From a bacterium (lineage in GTDB: Bacteria; Chloroflexota; Dormibacteria; UBA8260; Bog-877), in contig JAKABA010000061.1 of the NCBI GenBank assembly GCA_021802115.1, positions 1 through 18,487 on the forward strand: 18,487 nucleotides of DNA. The letters are read 5' to 3'. Positions within the stretch are counted from its first letter, which is position 1. Every line of letters starts with the position of its first letter. Shown here in pieces: positions 1 to 8,626 of the stretch. The notes below the pieces were generated by a model. The model was not told the DNA's origin. It was given only the letters and a program-made list of their open reading frames with translations, and did not search any database. The translations under genes and the position numbers were made by a program.

Positions 1-54
1 GGTCATGCTTCTCGAGGACGCCGCATGTCAGCGGGGCGAGGTATCACCAAGAGG

Positions 55-80
55 CTGTAGTTGGCTTATTGCAACTACAG
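55..80. promoter_or_regulatory. Perfect inverted repeat, operator or hairpin candidate
   Basis: CTGTAGTTG and CAACTACAG form a perfect 9-bp inverted repeat around the 8-nt loop GCTTATTG. The stretch is clearly richer in A+T than its surroundings. It lies downstream of the membrane-protein gene. There is no T tract on either strand, so it is a poor terminator. The AGTTG/CAACT half-sites resemble operators of winged-helix regulators such as the MarR family, but no regulator gene is visible in the window. Confidence 0.35.
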
Positions 81-158
81 AAGCAGGATACCAGACCGGG
101 CCCGGTCCGGTCCTGGCCGCGGCTGCAGGGGCGGGGCGTCGGCCCCGGCCCCCGCAGA

Positions 159-1040
159 TCAGACGGGCGCGGAAGCCGCGGCTGCGCCCTGACCGCGCCC
201 GCTCAACCAGAAGGCGAGACCGAGACCGAGCAGCTCCATGGTGAGGGCGACCGCCCCGCGCAGGCCCACTGCCTCGCCGTGGCCCAGGAGCAGACCCGGG
301 CTGAAGAGCTCGGGCTTGGCGAACGGGAGCCCAATCATGACGTTGTAGGCGTAGAAGAAGATCAGGGCGGCGTCCACCACCATGGCGACCGCGTAGTACT
401 CGCGGCGCGGCCGGGCGACGATCAGGACCGCAAGCAGCGCCTGGACCACCCCGAAGCCCGCCGTGCCCAGTCCCAGCAGCAGGGTCTGACCGAGGTGCTC
501 GCCGATGATCGCGAAGTGGATCCACGCGGGGGTCCCCAGCAGGCCGGCCAACAGCAGCCGGGGCCAGATCCCCTCGGGAAGGCGAGCGCCCTGGATCGCG
601 GGCAGAGACAGCGCCCCGGCTACCAGGAGGATCCCGCCGGCCCCGGTGACGAAGGTGCCCGGGCCCATCTGCGGCAGGGCCAGGGGCCTCAGCGCGCCGG
701 GGGAGTTCACGAAGGAGAGGATCCGCCAGCCGTCGAACACGGCAACCGCGACCACCACCAGGCCCAGCGCGGCCAGCAGGCGCCGGACGGCTGGTGGCCG
801 CCCCTGCTGCATGTGGAAGGCGGTCAGGAGGCCAAACGCGGCGACCACTCCGAGGAGGTAGAACCCGTCCGCTCCCATTCCGCTGACGGTGGTGAGCCCG
901 TTGAAGAGGGTGACCCAGGGGAGGATCACCCCGGCCACGACCACCGTCGCGCCGAGGGCGATCAGGACCGGACCCAGAAAGTCCCGGCTCTGGGGGCGGG
1001 CCCCGGTCAGGGGCGGTGAGATCGTCTTTTGGTTGAGCAT
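159..1040 (-). CDS. Polytopic integral membrane protein, function unknown
   Basis: About 293 aa with roughly eight hydrophobic segments, so it should be an inner-membrane protein. Counting from the upstream ATG at 1055, the segments lie near residues 28-52, 62-82, 90-108, 135-155, 165-185, 188-212, 220-242 and 265-285. The loops are short and partly Arg-rich, and there is no recognisable catalytic motif or transporter signature. I prefer the ATG at 1040 because GAGG sits 9 nt upstream, whereas the ATG at 1055 has no ribosome binding site. It follows the secreted-protein gene on the same strand, separated by a strong GC palindrome that may end that transcript. I do not recognise the family and assign no function. 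Confidence 0.7.
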   Translation of the reverse strand: MLNQKTISPPLTGARPQSRDFLGPVLIALGATVVVAGVILPWVTLFNGLTTVSGMGADGFYLLGVVAAFGLLTAFHMQQGRPPAVRRLLAALGLVVVAVAVFDGWRILSFVNSPGALRPLALPQMGPGTFVTGAGGILLVAGALSLPAIQGARLPEGIWPRLLLAGLLGTPAWIHFAIIGEHLGQTLLLGLGTAGFGVVQALLAVLIVARPRREYYAVAMVVDAALIFFYAYNVMIGLPFAKPELFSPGLLLGHGEAVGLRGAVALTMELLGLGLAFWLSGRGQGAAAASAPV

Positions 1041-1088
1041 TTCCTGAAACCTCATGTCGATTGCTAGTGGATCTGTCGGCCCTGGAAA

Positions 1089-1114
1089 CCGGGGCGGCCG
1101 GCCGGCCGCCCCGG
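1089..1114 (-). terminator. 26-bp perfect palindrome, likely terminator
   Basis: A perfect 26-bp self-complementary sequence (each arm CCGGGGCGGCCGG) begins 17 nt after the stop codon of the secreted-protein gene on the minus strand. It is followed there by only TTTCC, so as an intrinsic terminator it has a very stable stem but a weak T tract. It separates the secreted-protein gene from the membrane-protein gene. Confidence 0.5.
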
Positions 1115-1130
1115 CGGTCTCAGGTTGAGA

Positions 1131-1781
1131 TCAGTGACCGACCACGTTGAAGAAGAGGAAGAGGTTGGACGGGATCGAGCCCGACACCTGCCCGGCGGCC
1201 TGCATCGCCTGCAGTGTCGTCAGACTGGCGCCGGTGGTCAGCTGCTGCCAGGCGGACTCGTTCGTGACCGCGACCACGTCGATCTTCCACCAGCCCCCGC
1301 CGGTTCCGTCGAGGATGTGGCTGTGCGCCGGCAGGGGGATGTCGCCGTAGCCGGCTCCGAACACTGGCGTCAGGTCCAGGGTGGTGGGATGGTTGACGCA
1401 GAAGCCCACGGTGTCGCACTGGGGAGTCGGGCTGGGGTTGGCGAAGAGGGGCACGATCACGTAGAGCACCTGCATGTTGGTGACACTCTGCCCGTCCGGT
1501 CCCTGGGTCGCTGGGACCCCCACCTCGCAGCCGGAGCTGGAGAGCGCGCTGTAGGTGCCGCTCTGACCGCAGAAGTACTGCTGGGGGTACTGGATCTGCA
1601 CGGTCTGGCCGTTCACATATGCCGCGGTCGTCGCCTGCGAGTCCGGCAGGATCCCCGAGGGCCCGCCACTCGCCGCCAACGCGGTGCCGCCCACAAACAG
1701 CGCTGAGAGGCCGAAGGTGGCGGCAACCAATACCGCCCCCAGGGTCCGTGGTCTGTCCTTGATCGCCTGGTAGATGCGCAT
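1131..1781 (-). CDS. Secreted protein of unknown function
   Basis: The chosen ATG gives 216 aa and is preceded by GGGAGGG at a 10-nt spacing; the frame stays open upstream to 1889 but without a comparable site. Residues 1 to about 37 form a signal peptide: basic MRIYQAIKDRPR, then a hydrophobic core (LGAVLVAATFGLSALFVGG), then a TALAA-type cleavage site. The mature part has four Cys (in YFCGQ, SGCEV, PQCDT and GFCVN), which could form two disulfides. It also has an aromatic HSHILDGTGGGWWKID segment near the C-terminus. There is no transmembrane anchor after the signal peptide and no LPxTG. It is probably exported and folded outside the membrane. I do not recognise a family. Its position next to an ECF sigma pair makes it a candidate regulon member, which is inference. 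Confidence 0.75.
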   Translation of the reverse strand: MRIYQAIKDRPRTLGAVLVAATFGLSALFVGGTALAASGGPSGILPDSQATTAAYVNGQTVQIQYPQQYFCGQSGTYSALSSSGCEVGVPATQGPDGQSVTNMQVLYVIVPLFANPSPTPQCDTVGFCVNHPTTLDLTPVFGAGYGDIPLPAHSHILDGTGGGWWKIDVVAVTNESAWQQLTTGASLTTLQAMQAAGQVSGSIPSNLFLFFNVVGH

Positions 1782-2113
1782 GGGCTTGATGCCCTCCCTG
1801 TCACGTGCCGGAACCCCGCGCGGTGCCGGTCCATTCATTGAGTCCAGCGCGGTGTCGGGTTGTACGGACAAATGCCGCGACCGGATCACGGCACGCCGGC
1901 CGCTGGCCGGGGACGGAGACCGAGCGCCTCCGATCGCAGTCCGGGCAACCGGCCGGGGCAGCGCCCGGACGGCCTCTCCCTGTGATCGCGTCGCTGCCTC
2001 GAGGCCGGTCCGATAGGAATCCGCCGCCGGCCCCGCCCGGGAGGCGCGCCGCCTCGCTTGTCCCCACCTCGTCTCGCGAGCTACCGATGTTGGGCGGAGC
2101 TAGCCCTTACGAC
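1782..2113. other. Intergenic region without a supported gene
   Basis: This 332-bp gap lies between two minus-strand genes. It holds GC-rich hairpins, for example CCGGCC-GCT-GGCCGG at 1896-1910 and GAGGCG-CGC-CGCCTC around 2041-2055, neither followed by a T tract. It should also carry the promoter of the secreted-protein gene, but I see no convincing -35/-10 pair. Open frames crossing it are low-complexity Arg/Pro-rich shadows. Confidence 0.4.
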
Positions 2114-3184
2114 TCACCCACCTGACGCCACGGTCAATCGCGAGGGGCTGGACCGGTCCTGGCAGACGGGGAGGGGGTCAGCCGACGTGGTCTCCGTCAG
2201 CACGGCACCTCGAGGTCCGAAGACGACCTCCTGCACGGCTCGCCTGGGGCCGCACCAGTTGCTCCAGGTCCAGTTCAGGCTGGGCATGGGACCGCCAGAG
2301 TAGGCTCCCGACAGCCTCACCGGGGCCAGGTTACCGGCTATGGGGAGCGGCTTTGTGGTGCCCGCCCAAAACAACCCCAGCTTGACCGGCACCAGCAGCC
2401 GACATGGAGCGCGGAGGTTGGGGTAGACCGATGAGGGCTGCAGGTTGAGTTCCACTGCTCCCTTTCGCCGCATCGGGCCGATGCCGCCCCAGCCGACCCC
2501 GGACGATGGGCACGTCCCCAGGGTGGCCGGCAGCTGCGGGGGGTTGCCAAGTCTGCCGTACACCTCAAGGGTCACCCGCCAGGCGATGCCCTTGGCCGCG
2601 ACCACGTACAACCGCTTGGGCTGGGGCCGCGAGGACGGCGCAGCGGGAATCTGGGTGGCCCCGGTTCCGAGTTCGTTGGCCGAACAGGCGTGGTCCCCGG
2701 GCTTGGGAGCCACGGTGAAGAAGAACGGCCGACCGTTCGAACCGGATATGCCGATCAGGAAGTCGCGCACCAACTGGCCTCCACCGACCACCTTGGTGAA
2801 CGGGCCGAGAACGGGGGCGGCGCAGCGCGTCTGCAGGATGATCCCATAGCCGCGATCCGACGGCACCACGCCCAGGTAGACCTTGCCACCCCGGCCGCTC
2901 AGGTCCTGCTTGGTCGCCAGCACCAGGTAGCCGTAGTCGGGATACACCTGGGGAAAGGAGGTGGAGCCGGTAGGTCTGGGAGCCGGGACCAGCGCCCGAG
3001 GCACGCTGATCGCCACCGCCGCCAGGGCCGCCACCAACGCGAGCGCGCCCAGTCTGGCCAGGCGCCGACGGCCCTGCCGGCGCGACGGCTGTGGCTCCTC
3101 GAGCATCCGATGCAGGTCCTCAGCCGGTGGCTCATAGGCGCGGGCGAAGGCCTCCTTGATTCTTCCCTCCAGCGGTTCTCTCAT
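2114..3184 (-). CDS. Single-pass membrane protein, putative anti-sigma partner
   Basis: 356 aa. The N-terminal 40 or so residues are charged and predicted cytoplasmic. One transmembrane segment follows at about residues 43-66 (LARLGALALVAALAAVAISV), then a large extracytoplasmic domain of about 285 residues. That domain contains six Cys in separate contexts (TRCAA, HACSA, GTCPS, APCRL, NWCGP, PVCQD), which suggests disulfides. Its ATG overlaps the sigma-factor stop as ATGA, so the two should be translationally coupled. Layout and pairing match transmembrane anti-sigma factors, but no zinc-type HxxxCxxC motif is visible, so the sigma-binding segment is not identified. Anti-sigma function is inferred from gene order and topology. 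It could instead be a sigma-dependent envelope protein. Confidence 0.65.
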   Translation of the reverse strand: MREPLEGRIKEAFARAYEPPAEDLHRMLEEPQPSRRQGRRRLARLGALALVAALAAVAISVPRALVPAPRPTGSTSFPQVYPDYGYLVLATKQDLSGRGGKVYLGVVPSDRGYGIILQTRCAAPVLGPFTKVVGGGQLVRDFLIGISGSNGRPFFFTVAPKPGDHACSANELGTGATQIPAAPSSRPQPKRLYVVAAKGIAWRVTLEVYGRLGNPPQLPATLGTCPSSGVGWGGIGPMRRKGAVELNLQPSSVYPNLRAPCRLLVPVKLGLFWAGTTKPLPIAGNLAPVRLSGAYSGGPMPSLNWTWSNWCGPRRAVQEVVFGPRGAVLTETTSADPLPVCQDRSSPSRLTVASGG

Positions 3185-3723
3185 CCACTCACCTCCGGTT
3201 CCTGCAGCAGTCGGCGCAGCTGACCGACTGCGCGATAGAGGCGGGACCTCGCTCCCGCCTCCTTCAATCCCACGATCACGGCCACCTCGGCCAGCGGCAG
3301 GTCGAGGTAATAGAAGAGGGCCAGGACCAGCTGGTCTTGGTGGCTCAGCGATCGCAGCGCCTGCCCCAGGTCATGACTGGCGGCGACTTCTCCCGCGAAG
3401 TCGGGGCGGGGCATCGACTCCGGCAGCGGAAACCAGGAGAAGAAGGGGCGCCGCAGCTGGGAGCGGCACTGGTTCGCGACTATCTTGAGGAACCAGGGGC
3501 GGACCTTGGACTCGTCACCCCGAAAGGTGCTCAGGCCGCGCGTCGCGTTGTAGCAGGCGTCCTGAAGTGCGTCCTCGGCCGCCTCCCGACGGCGCAGGAC
3601 GCTGAACGCGAGTCGGTAGCCGGGATCCAGGAGAGGTTCCAGGATCCTCGTCTTGGCGGCGGCATCCCCGCGTCGGGCGAGCTCAACGTCGTCGACGGTC
3701 AGAACCTCCAGCAGCTGGTCCAC
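3181..3723 (-). CDS. ECF-family (sigma-70 group 4) RNA polymerase sigma factor
   Basis: 180 aa, a normal length for an ECF sigma. Region 2 spans about residues 25-95, with the core-binding helix EAAEDALQDACYNATRG and the -10 recognition part near FRGDESKVRPWFLKIVANQC. A short linker follows, then region 4 at about 120-172 with the helix-turn-helix LPLAEVAVIVGLKEAGARSRLYRAVGQLRRLL. No region 1 or 3 is present, and there is no C-terminal extension. The start is GTG at 3723 with only a weak upstream ribosome binding site, so the exact start is uncertain. It should direct polymerase to a small envelope-related regulon, and the overlapping downstream gene is probably its regulator. A 14-bp palindrome lies 51 nt upstream. 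I see no clear GGAAC-type autoregulatory promoter. Confidence 0.88.
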   Translation of the reverse strand: MDQLLEVLTVDDVELARRGDAAAKTRILEPLLDPGYRLAFSVLRRREAAEDALQDACYNATRGLSTFRGDESKVRPWFLKIVANQCRSQLRRPFFSWFPLPESMPRPDFAGEVAASHDLGQALRSLSHQDQLVLALFYYLDLPLAEVAVIVGLKEAGARSRLYRAVGQLRRLLQEPEVSG

Positions 3724-3774
3724 GGGGGATAGGACGCCCGAGGCGCGGAACCAGTCTCAGAGCCGCCCAGATCC

Positions 3775-3788
3775 TCGCACGCGTGCGA
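3775..3788. promoter_or_regulatory. 14-bp perfect palindrome upstream of the sigma gene
   Basis: TCGCACGCGTGCGA is perfectly self-complementary. It lies in the 122-bp gap between leuD and the sigma gene, 51 nt upstream of the sigma start. It could be an operator or part of a leuD 3' structure. There is no T tract next to it. Confidence 0.3.
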
Positions 3789-3845
3789 CTTCGGCTGGGC
3801 CCAGCGCCCGGCCCTCGGGCATGCCTGGTCAGAGGATCTTGGTGA

Positions 3846-4472
3846 TCACGTCCCCGGTTTCAGGAAGGCGGTCGTCGGCAGCAGCTGCGAGCGCTGCCGC
3901 TCATACGCCGTGATCTCCGGGTCTCGCCCTTCGGCCATCGAGATCGGATCCATCCCTTGGAGCAGGCACTGCCTCCAGAACTCGTCGATCTCGAAGGGGA
4001 CCACCTCTGCGGTGGCGTCGGATATCACCTGGCGCACGAGGTCGATCGACAGCTCGCAGCCGTCCGCGCTCTGCGCCCGATCCCTCAATCTCTTGACCTG
4101 GATCGCGGGCAGGCTGACGGGGAGAAGGCCGTTCTGGAGGGCGTTGGTCTTGAATATGTCGGCGAAGGAGGGGGCAATCACGGCACGGAACCCGTAGTTG
4201 AGGAGCGCCCACGCCGCGTGCTCCCGTGACGAGCCGCAGCCGAAGTTCTGGCCGGTGATGAGAATGCTTGCCCCCCGAAACCGGGCGTGGTTCAGCTCAA
4301 AGTCGGGATTCAAGGTGCCGGCTTGGTCGTAGCGCCAGTCGAAGAAGCATGCCTGTCCGTAGCTGTCCTTGTCGGTGCGCTTCAAGAACTGCTTGGGGAT
4401 GATCTGGTCGGTGTCGACGTCATCGCGGCTCAGGGTGGCGCAGAGCCCGCGGTGAGTGGTGAACGGTTGCAA
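3846..4472 (-). CDS. leuD: 3-isopropylmalate dehydratase small subunit
   Basis: The small swivel subunit of isopropylmalate isomerase pairs with LeuC to convert 2-isopropylmalate to 3-isopropylmalate in leucine synthesis. The product is 208 aa, normal for the family (about 200). Family motifs are clear: the N-terminal DDVDTDQIIPKQFLK, then GQNFGCGSSREHAAWAL, then the conserved APSFADIFKTNALQNGLLP. I chose a TTG start because AGGAGG lies 10 nt upstream and LQPFTTH aligns with the usual MxPFTTH start; the frame remains open into leuC without a better signal. Only 19 nt separate it from the leuC stop, as expected for a co-translated heterodimer. It is the last gene of the ilv-leu run. Confidence 0.96.
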   Translation of the reverse strand: MQPFTTHRGLCATLSRDDVDTDQIIPKQFLKRTDKDSYGQACFFDWRYDQAGTLNPDFELNHARFRGASILITGQNFGCGSSREHAAWALLNYGFRAVIAPSFADIFKTNALQNGLLPVSLPAIQVKRLRDRAQSADGCELSIDLVRQVISDATAEVVPFEIDEFWRQCLLQGMDPISMAEGRDPEITAYERQRSQLLPTTAFLKPGT

Positions 4473-4491
4473 CTTAGGTCTTCCTCCTGGC

Positions 4492-5925
4492 TCAGGCCGA
4501 GGTCGCCAGCTGGCGCACATCCACAAAGTGCCCGTGGAGCGCCGCGGCCGCGGCCATGGCGGGGCTGACCAGGTGAGTACGCCCGCCGGCCCCCTGGCGC
4601 CCTTCGAAATTGCGGTTCGATGTCGAGGCGCAGCGCTCCTTCGGCTTCAGGATGTCCGGATTCATCCCCAGGCACATCGAGCAGCCCGCTTCCCGCCACT
4701 CGAACCCGGATTCCTTGAAGATGCGGTCGAGGCCCTCCCGCTCGGCCTCGCGCTTCACCGATCCCGACCCCGGGACCACCATGGCGCGCACCGTCGGGTG
4801 CACCCGCCTGCCCGCGGCCACCCGCGCCGCCTGCCGCAGGTCCTCAATCCGGCTGTTGGTGCAGGATCCGATGAAGACCCTGTCCACCTGGATGTCCTGG
4901 ATCGCGGTGTCCTCCTGCAGGCCCATGTACTCCAGGGCACGGGCGGCAGCCTCTCGGGCGGCGTCGTCGGCCAGCTCTGCCAGGCGGGGCACCCGACCGG
5001 TGACCGGGGCCACCATCGCGGGAGTGGTCCCCCAGGTCACGAATGGCTCCAGTTTCGACGCCGGAATCAGTTCGGTGCGGTCGAACCGGGCATCGGGATC
5101 GGAGGCGAACCCGAGCCAGCGCTCGGCCGCCCGATCGAAGGCAGCCCCGCCGGGGCTGGCTGGGCGGCCTCTGAGGTAGGCGATCGTCGTCTGGTCAGGT
5201 GAGACCAGACCGGCGCGGGCGCCGGCTTCGATCGACATGTTGCAGAGGGTCATCCGCCCCTCCATGGACAGCTGGCGGACCACGCTGCCGGTGTACTCGA
5301 TGACGGACCCGCGCCCACCACGCACTCCGAGGTGGCGTATGACTCCCAGGGCGACGTCCTTGGCGACCACCCCGGTGGGAATCTCCCCCTCGACCCTGAC
5401 CTCCATGGTGGAGGAGGGGGCCTGCCAGAGGCACTGGGTCGCCAGCACCTGCTCAACCTCGGAGGTGCCGATCCCGAAGGCCAGGGCGCCGAAGGCGCCA
5501 TGGGTGGCGGTGTGAGAATCCCCGCAGACCACGGTCATCCCCGGCTGGGTGAGTCCCAGCTCCGGCCCCACCACGTGCACGATGCCCTGCTGGTGGTGGT
5601 GGAGGTCGAAGAGCGGGACGCCGCTGGCTCGGCAGTTGGCCTCCAGTTGGCGGAGCTGCTCGCGGCCCACGGGGTCCGGGGTCGGCCTGCTCCGAGCCCA
5701 GGTGGGCACCACGTGGTCCATGACCGCCAGCGTCAGGTCCGGCCGGCGCACCGTGCGCCCGGCTTCCCGCAGCCCGTGAAAGGCCTGCGGCGAGGTGACC
5801 TCGTGGACCAGGTGCAGGTCCACATAGAGAAGGACCCGCTCGCGCGGATCTCCACCGACCCGATGGGTCTCCCAGATCTTCTGATACGCGGTGAGGCCGG
5901 TGCGGGACGAGTGGTCAGCGCTCAT
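4492..5925 (-). CDS. leuC: 3-isopropylmalate dehydratase large subunit
   Basis: 477-aa aconitase-family subunit carrying the [4Fe-4S] cluster. The ligands are Cys355 (in GSCTNSR) and Cys415/Cys418 (in [10 protein letters not shown]), at the same spacing as E. coli LeuC. Other family signatures include [32 protein letters not shown] near residue 140 and the C-terminal NRNFEGRQG. It forms the isomerase with LeuD, the next gene. I chose the ATG at 5925 because GAGGAG lies 6 nt upstream; the in-frame TTG two codons earlier has no suitable site. It is separated from leuB by 384 bp, the only large gap in the operon, so it may have its own control. Confidence 0.97.
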   Translation of the reverse strand: MSADHSSRTGLTAYQKIWETHRVGGDPRERVLLYVDLHLVHEVTSPQAFHGLREAGRTVRRPDLTLAVMDHVVPTWARSRPTPDPVGREQLRQLEANCRASGVPLFDLHHHQQGIVHVVGPELGLTQPGMTVVCGDSHTATHGAFGALAFGIGTSEVEQVLATQCLWQAPSSTMEVRVEGEIPTGVVAKDVALGVIRHLGVRGGRGSVIEYTGSVVRQLSMEGRMTLCNMSIEAGARAGLVSPDQTTIAYLRGRPASPGGAAFDRAAERWLGFASDPDARFDRTELIPASKLEPFVTWGTTPAMVAPVTGRVPRLAELADDAAREAAARALEYMGLQEDTAIQDIQVDRVFIGSCTNSRIEDLRQAARVAAGRRVHPTVRAMVVPGSGSVKREAEREGLDRIFKESGFEWREAGCSMCLGMNPDILKPKERCASTSNRNFEGRQGAGGRTHLVSPAMAAAAALHGHFVDVRQLATSA

Positions 5926-6309
5926 GGGCAACTCCTCGGTCCAGGGCGTTCATCCGTCGGTGGTGATCAGCAGGGTTCCGTTCGAAGCTGGGAGGCCCGG
6001 GCGGCTGGTCCCGCTCCCCGGCTGCGGACGGGGCGGCTGCGCGGGGTGGCGAAGTCAGGGTCAATGCCCCACCTGGAGCAGGGAGAAGTGCCCGGGCCGC
6101 GATGGGGTTCGAGCACAGGTGGGCTGTGCCGCCTGGGCTGACGGCGCCACCTCTCGGTGCGGCTGGTGCCCAGTACGGCCGGTTCTCAGCAGCGAAGATC
6201 GCCGCCGCTCCCAGCTCTCGGCTAGGCCGAGAGGGCTCGCGGTCGACGGTTGTCCCCGGCCCCGAAGGACTCCGCGAGCCCATCGCTGCCCCTTGTTCCA
6301 TGCCGTGGT
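5926..6309 (-). promoter_or_regulatory. Structured leuB-leuC spacer, possible cis-regulatory RNA
   Basis: This non-coding gap is read as RNA ahead of leuC on the minus strand. It holds four helices in order: a 10-bp stem pairing 6272-6281 with 6233-6242; an 8-bp hairpin 6226-6233/6215-6222 with a 3-nt loop; a 7-bp hairpin 6199-6205/6189-6195; and a 6-bp hairpin 6124-6129/6113-6118. The last is mutually exclusive with a second pairing, AGGTGG (6147-6152) with CCACCT (6117-6122), which encloses a GCCG/CGGC stem. The segment GAGAGGTGGCGCCG resembles the T-box core, but the ACC triplet reads GCC and the tRNA-end position does not suit a Leu tRNA. There is no T-tract terminator. An open frame across the gap is not protein-like. 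The helices are visible in the sequence; function is inference. Confidence 0.35.
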
Positions 6310-7395
6310 TCACGCCGTTGCCGGCGCCTCCAACCGGGTCACCACCGCCTGTGCGACCCCCTCGGTGGCGAGGGTTCCCCTCATGTCGGCGGTGACCAGG
6401 CCGCGTTCAACCACCCCCGCGATGGCATCCTCCAGAGCCGCGGCCAGATCCGCCCGGCGCATGCTCAGTCGCAGGAGCAGGGCGATGCTCGCGATGGCCC
6501 CCAGCGGGTTGGCGAGATTCCGGCCCGCCAGTTCGGGGGCGGACCCGTGGACCGGCTCGTAGACCCACGGGCCCTCCCCGCCGCCGCTGGCGGAGGGCAG
6601 GATTCCCAGTGTGCCGACCAGCGCCGCCGCCTCATCGGTCAGGATGTCGCCCATCAGGTTCTCGGTCACCACCGTGTCGAAGCTCCGGGGCTCCTGCAGC
6701 ATCCGCAGCGCGAAGCTGTCCACCAGACAGTGTTCGAGCTGGACGTCGGGGTACTCTGCTGAGACCTCGCTGACGACCTCGCGCCAGAGTCCCGAGGTCG
6801 CCAGCACGTTGGCCTTGTCCACCGAGGTGAGACGGCGGCGGCGGGAGCGCGCGATCCCGAAGGCCACGTGCGCGACCCGGCGGATCTCCCCTTCGCTGTA
6901 CTCGGTCGTGTCCACCGCCCTCCGGTGGGGAGGTCGGCCGCCGATCCCATGGGGACGTCCGAAGTAGGCTCCGCCGGTGAGCTCGCGGATGAACACGATG
7001 TCCGCCCCCCGGACGATGTCCTCGCGGAGTGGACTGTTGTCCTCGGCACCGGGCCAGCACCGCACCGGGCGCAGGTTCGCGAAGACGCCGAGTCCGCTCC
7101 GCAGGGCGAGCAGGCCGGCCTCGGGACGGACCGCTCCCCCGTCCCACCGGGGTCCGCCAACCGCGCCCAGTAGGACGGCATCGGCGGCCCGGCACGCGGC
7201 CAGGGTGGTCTGGGGCAGGGGATCGCCGCAGACCTCGATGGCGCGGCCGCCAACCGCCTCGGTCTTGACGATCAGCTCGATTCCCGCGTGCTCCGATACC
7301 GCCTCCAGCACCGTCAGGGCGGCGGCGGTGACCTCGGGGCCAACACCATCCCCGGGTAGCACCACCAGCCGCAGCTGTTGCCTGGGCGATCTCAC
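6310..7395 (-). CDS. leuB: 3-isopropylmalate dehydrogenase
   Basis: 361-aa beta-decarboxylating dehydrogenase that oxidises 3-isopropylmalate with NAD+ and Mg2+ to give 2-ketoisocaproate after decarboxylation. The sequence shows LPGDGVGPEV at the N-terminus, LGAVGGPRWD, the substrate-arginine region FANLRPVR, RELTGGAYFG, SVDKANVLATSGLWREVV and ENLMGDILTDEAA, followed by EPVHGSAPELAG. Length and motifs identify LeuB rather than isocitrate or tartrate dehydrogenase. The start is GTG, and GTGA overlaps the leuA stop, giving tight coupling. GGGAG lies 10 nt upstream. The cofactor loop was not resolved further. Confidence 0.96.
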   Translation of the reverse strand: MRSPRQQLRLVVLPGDGVGPEVTAAALTVLEAVSEHAGIELIVKTEAVGGRAIEVCGDPLPQTTLAACRAADAVLLGAVGGPRWDGGAVRPEAGLLALRSGLGVFANLRPVRCWPGAEDNSPLREDIVRGADIVFIRELTGGAYFGRPHGIGGRPPHRRAVDTTEYSEGEIRRVAHVAFGIARSRRRRLTSVDKANVLATSGLWREVVSEVSAEYPDVQLEHCLVDSFALRMLQEPRSFDTVVTENLMGDILTDEAAALVGTLGILPSASGGGEGPWVYEPVHGSAPELAGRNLANPLGAIASIALLLRLSMRRADLAAALEDAIAGVVERGLVTADMRGTLATEGVAQAVVTRLEAPATA

Positions 7396-8626
7396 CCGGC
7401 GATCGCTCCCAACTCCGGATTCAGGTGGCCAACCTCACCCACGATTCGCAAGAGAGCATCGTCCCCCACCTCCTTGCTGGTGTCCGCCACCTCCAGGAAG
7501 CGGGCCCATACCCGGGGCATCTGGCTGTCCGGCACCCTGAGCCCGATCAGTTCGAGGCGATGAACGAGGGCATGGCGGCCGGACCTGGCCGTGAGCACGA
7601 TCTGGGTCGCCCCTGCACCCACCTCCTCCGCGGTCATGATCTCGTAGGTGCTGCGGTCCTTGAGCACCCCGTGCTGATGGACTCCGGACGCGTGCGCGAA
7701 GGCGTTGCTGCCCACCACCGGCTTGTTCGGAGGCACCGGGATCCCGGTCAGCTTGGACACCAGGCGGCTGGTGGGACCCACCTCCTGAGCCACCAGGTTG
7801 TCCGCCAGGTGGAGCTCGGGCCGGCGCACCCGGAGTGCCATGAGGATCTCCTCCAAGGCCGCGTTGCCCGCTCGCTCCCCCAGCCCGTTGACGCACCCCT
7901 CCACCCGGCGGGCGCCGGCGGCCACCCCCGCCAGGGAGTTGGCCGTGGCCAGGCCCAGGTCGTCGTGGCAGTGCACACTGACCAGCACCTGTTCCATGCC
8001 CCGCACCTGCTGGCGCACCGTCGTGACCAGCTCGGCGAATTCCGCAGGCAGGCAATAACCGGTGGTGTCGGGGATGTTGACCACCGACGCGCCGGCCGCC
8101 ACCGCGGTCTCGACCACCTGACACAGGAACTCCCGGTCGGCCCTGCCGGCATCCTCAGGCGAGAACTGAACCTCGGCACAGAGATCTCGGGCGTAGGCCA
8201 CGGCGTCGTGGGTCCGCCTCAGCACCTCGGCGCGGTCCAGCCCCAATTTCTTCTCGATGTGGATGTCCGAGACCGCGATGAAGACGTGGATCAGCGGCCT
8301 TTGCGCGTCCCGCACCGCTTGGTGGACCGCGAGTATGTCCCCGCGATGGGCCCGGGCCAAACCCGTGACCGCGGGCCCCTCCACCTCTCTGGCGATCCGC
8401 TGGACCGCCTCAAAGTCCCCGGGCGAGGAGGCCGGGAAACCGGCTTCTATCACGTCAACGCGCAGCCGCGCCAGCTGATGCGCGACCGCCACCTTGTCCT
8501 CCAGGTGCAGGGTCGCCCCCGGAGCCTGCTCGCCGTCGCGCAGGGTGGTGTCGAAGAACTGGACCACATCCAGGATGGCCGGGCTCGACGCGTTGTCGAG
8601 CCCGGCGGAGGTGCCGCGGTCGGTGC

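Noticed and set aside
69..1019. Long plus-strand open frames opposite the minus-strand genes (here and at 4456-5202, 7425-8768, 8756-9715, 10485-11831)
   Set aside because: They are antisense shadows produced by high G+C; products are His/Arg/Gly/Asp-rich with no motifs, while the opposite strand encodes clear enzymes.
6142..6155. Firm T-box call in the leuB-leuC spacer
   Set aside because: The core lacks the conserved ACC, the variable base does not suit a Leu tRNA discriminator, no specifier loop or AGTA bulge was found, and no terminator follows. Kept only as a hypothesis.
5926..6309. Open minus-strand frame filling the leuB-leuC gap as a possible gene
   Set aside because: Composition is Pro/Gly/Arg/Ser-rich with no family features, no good ribosome binding site, and it runs into the leuC start; the RNA helices explain the region better.
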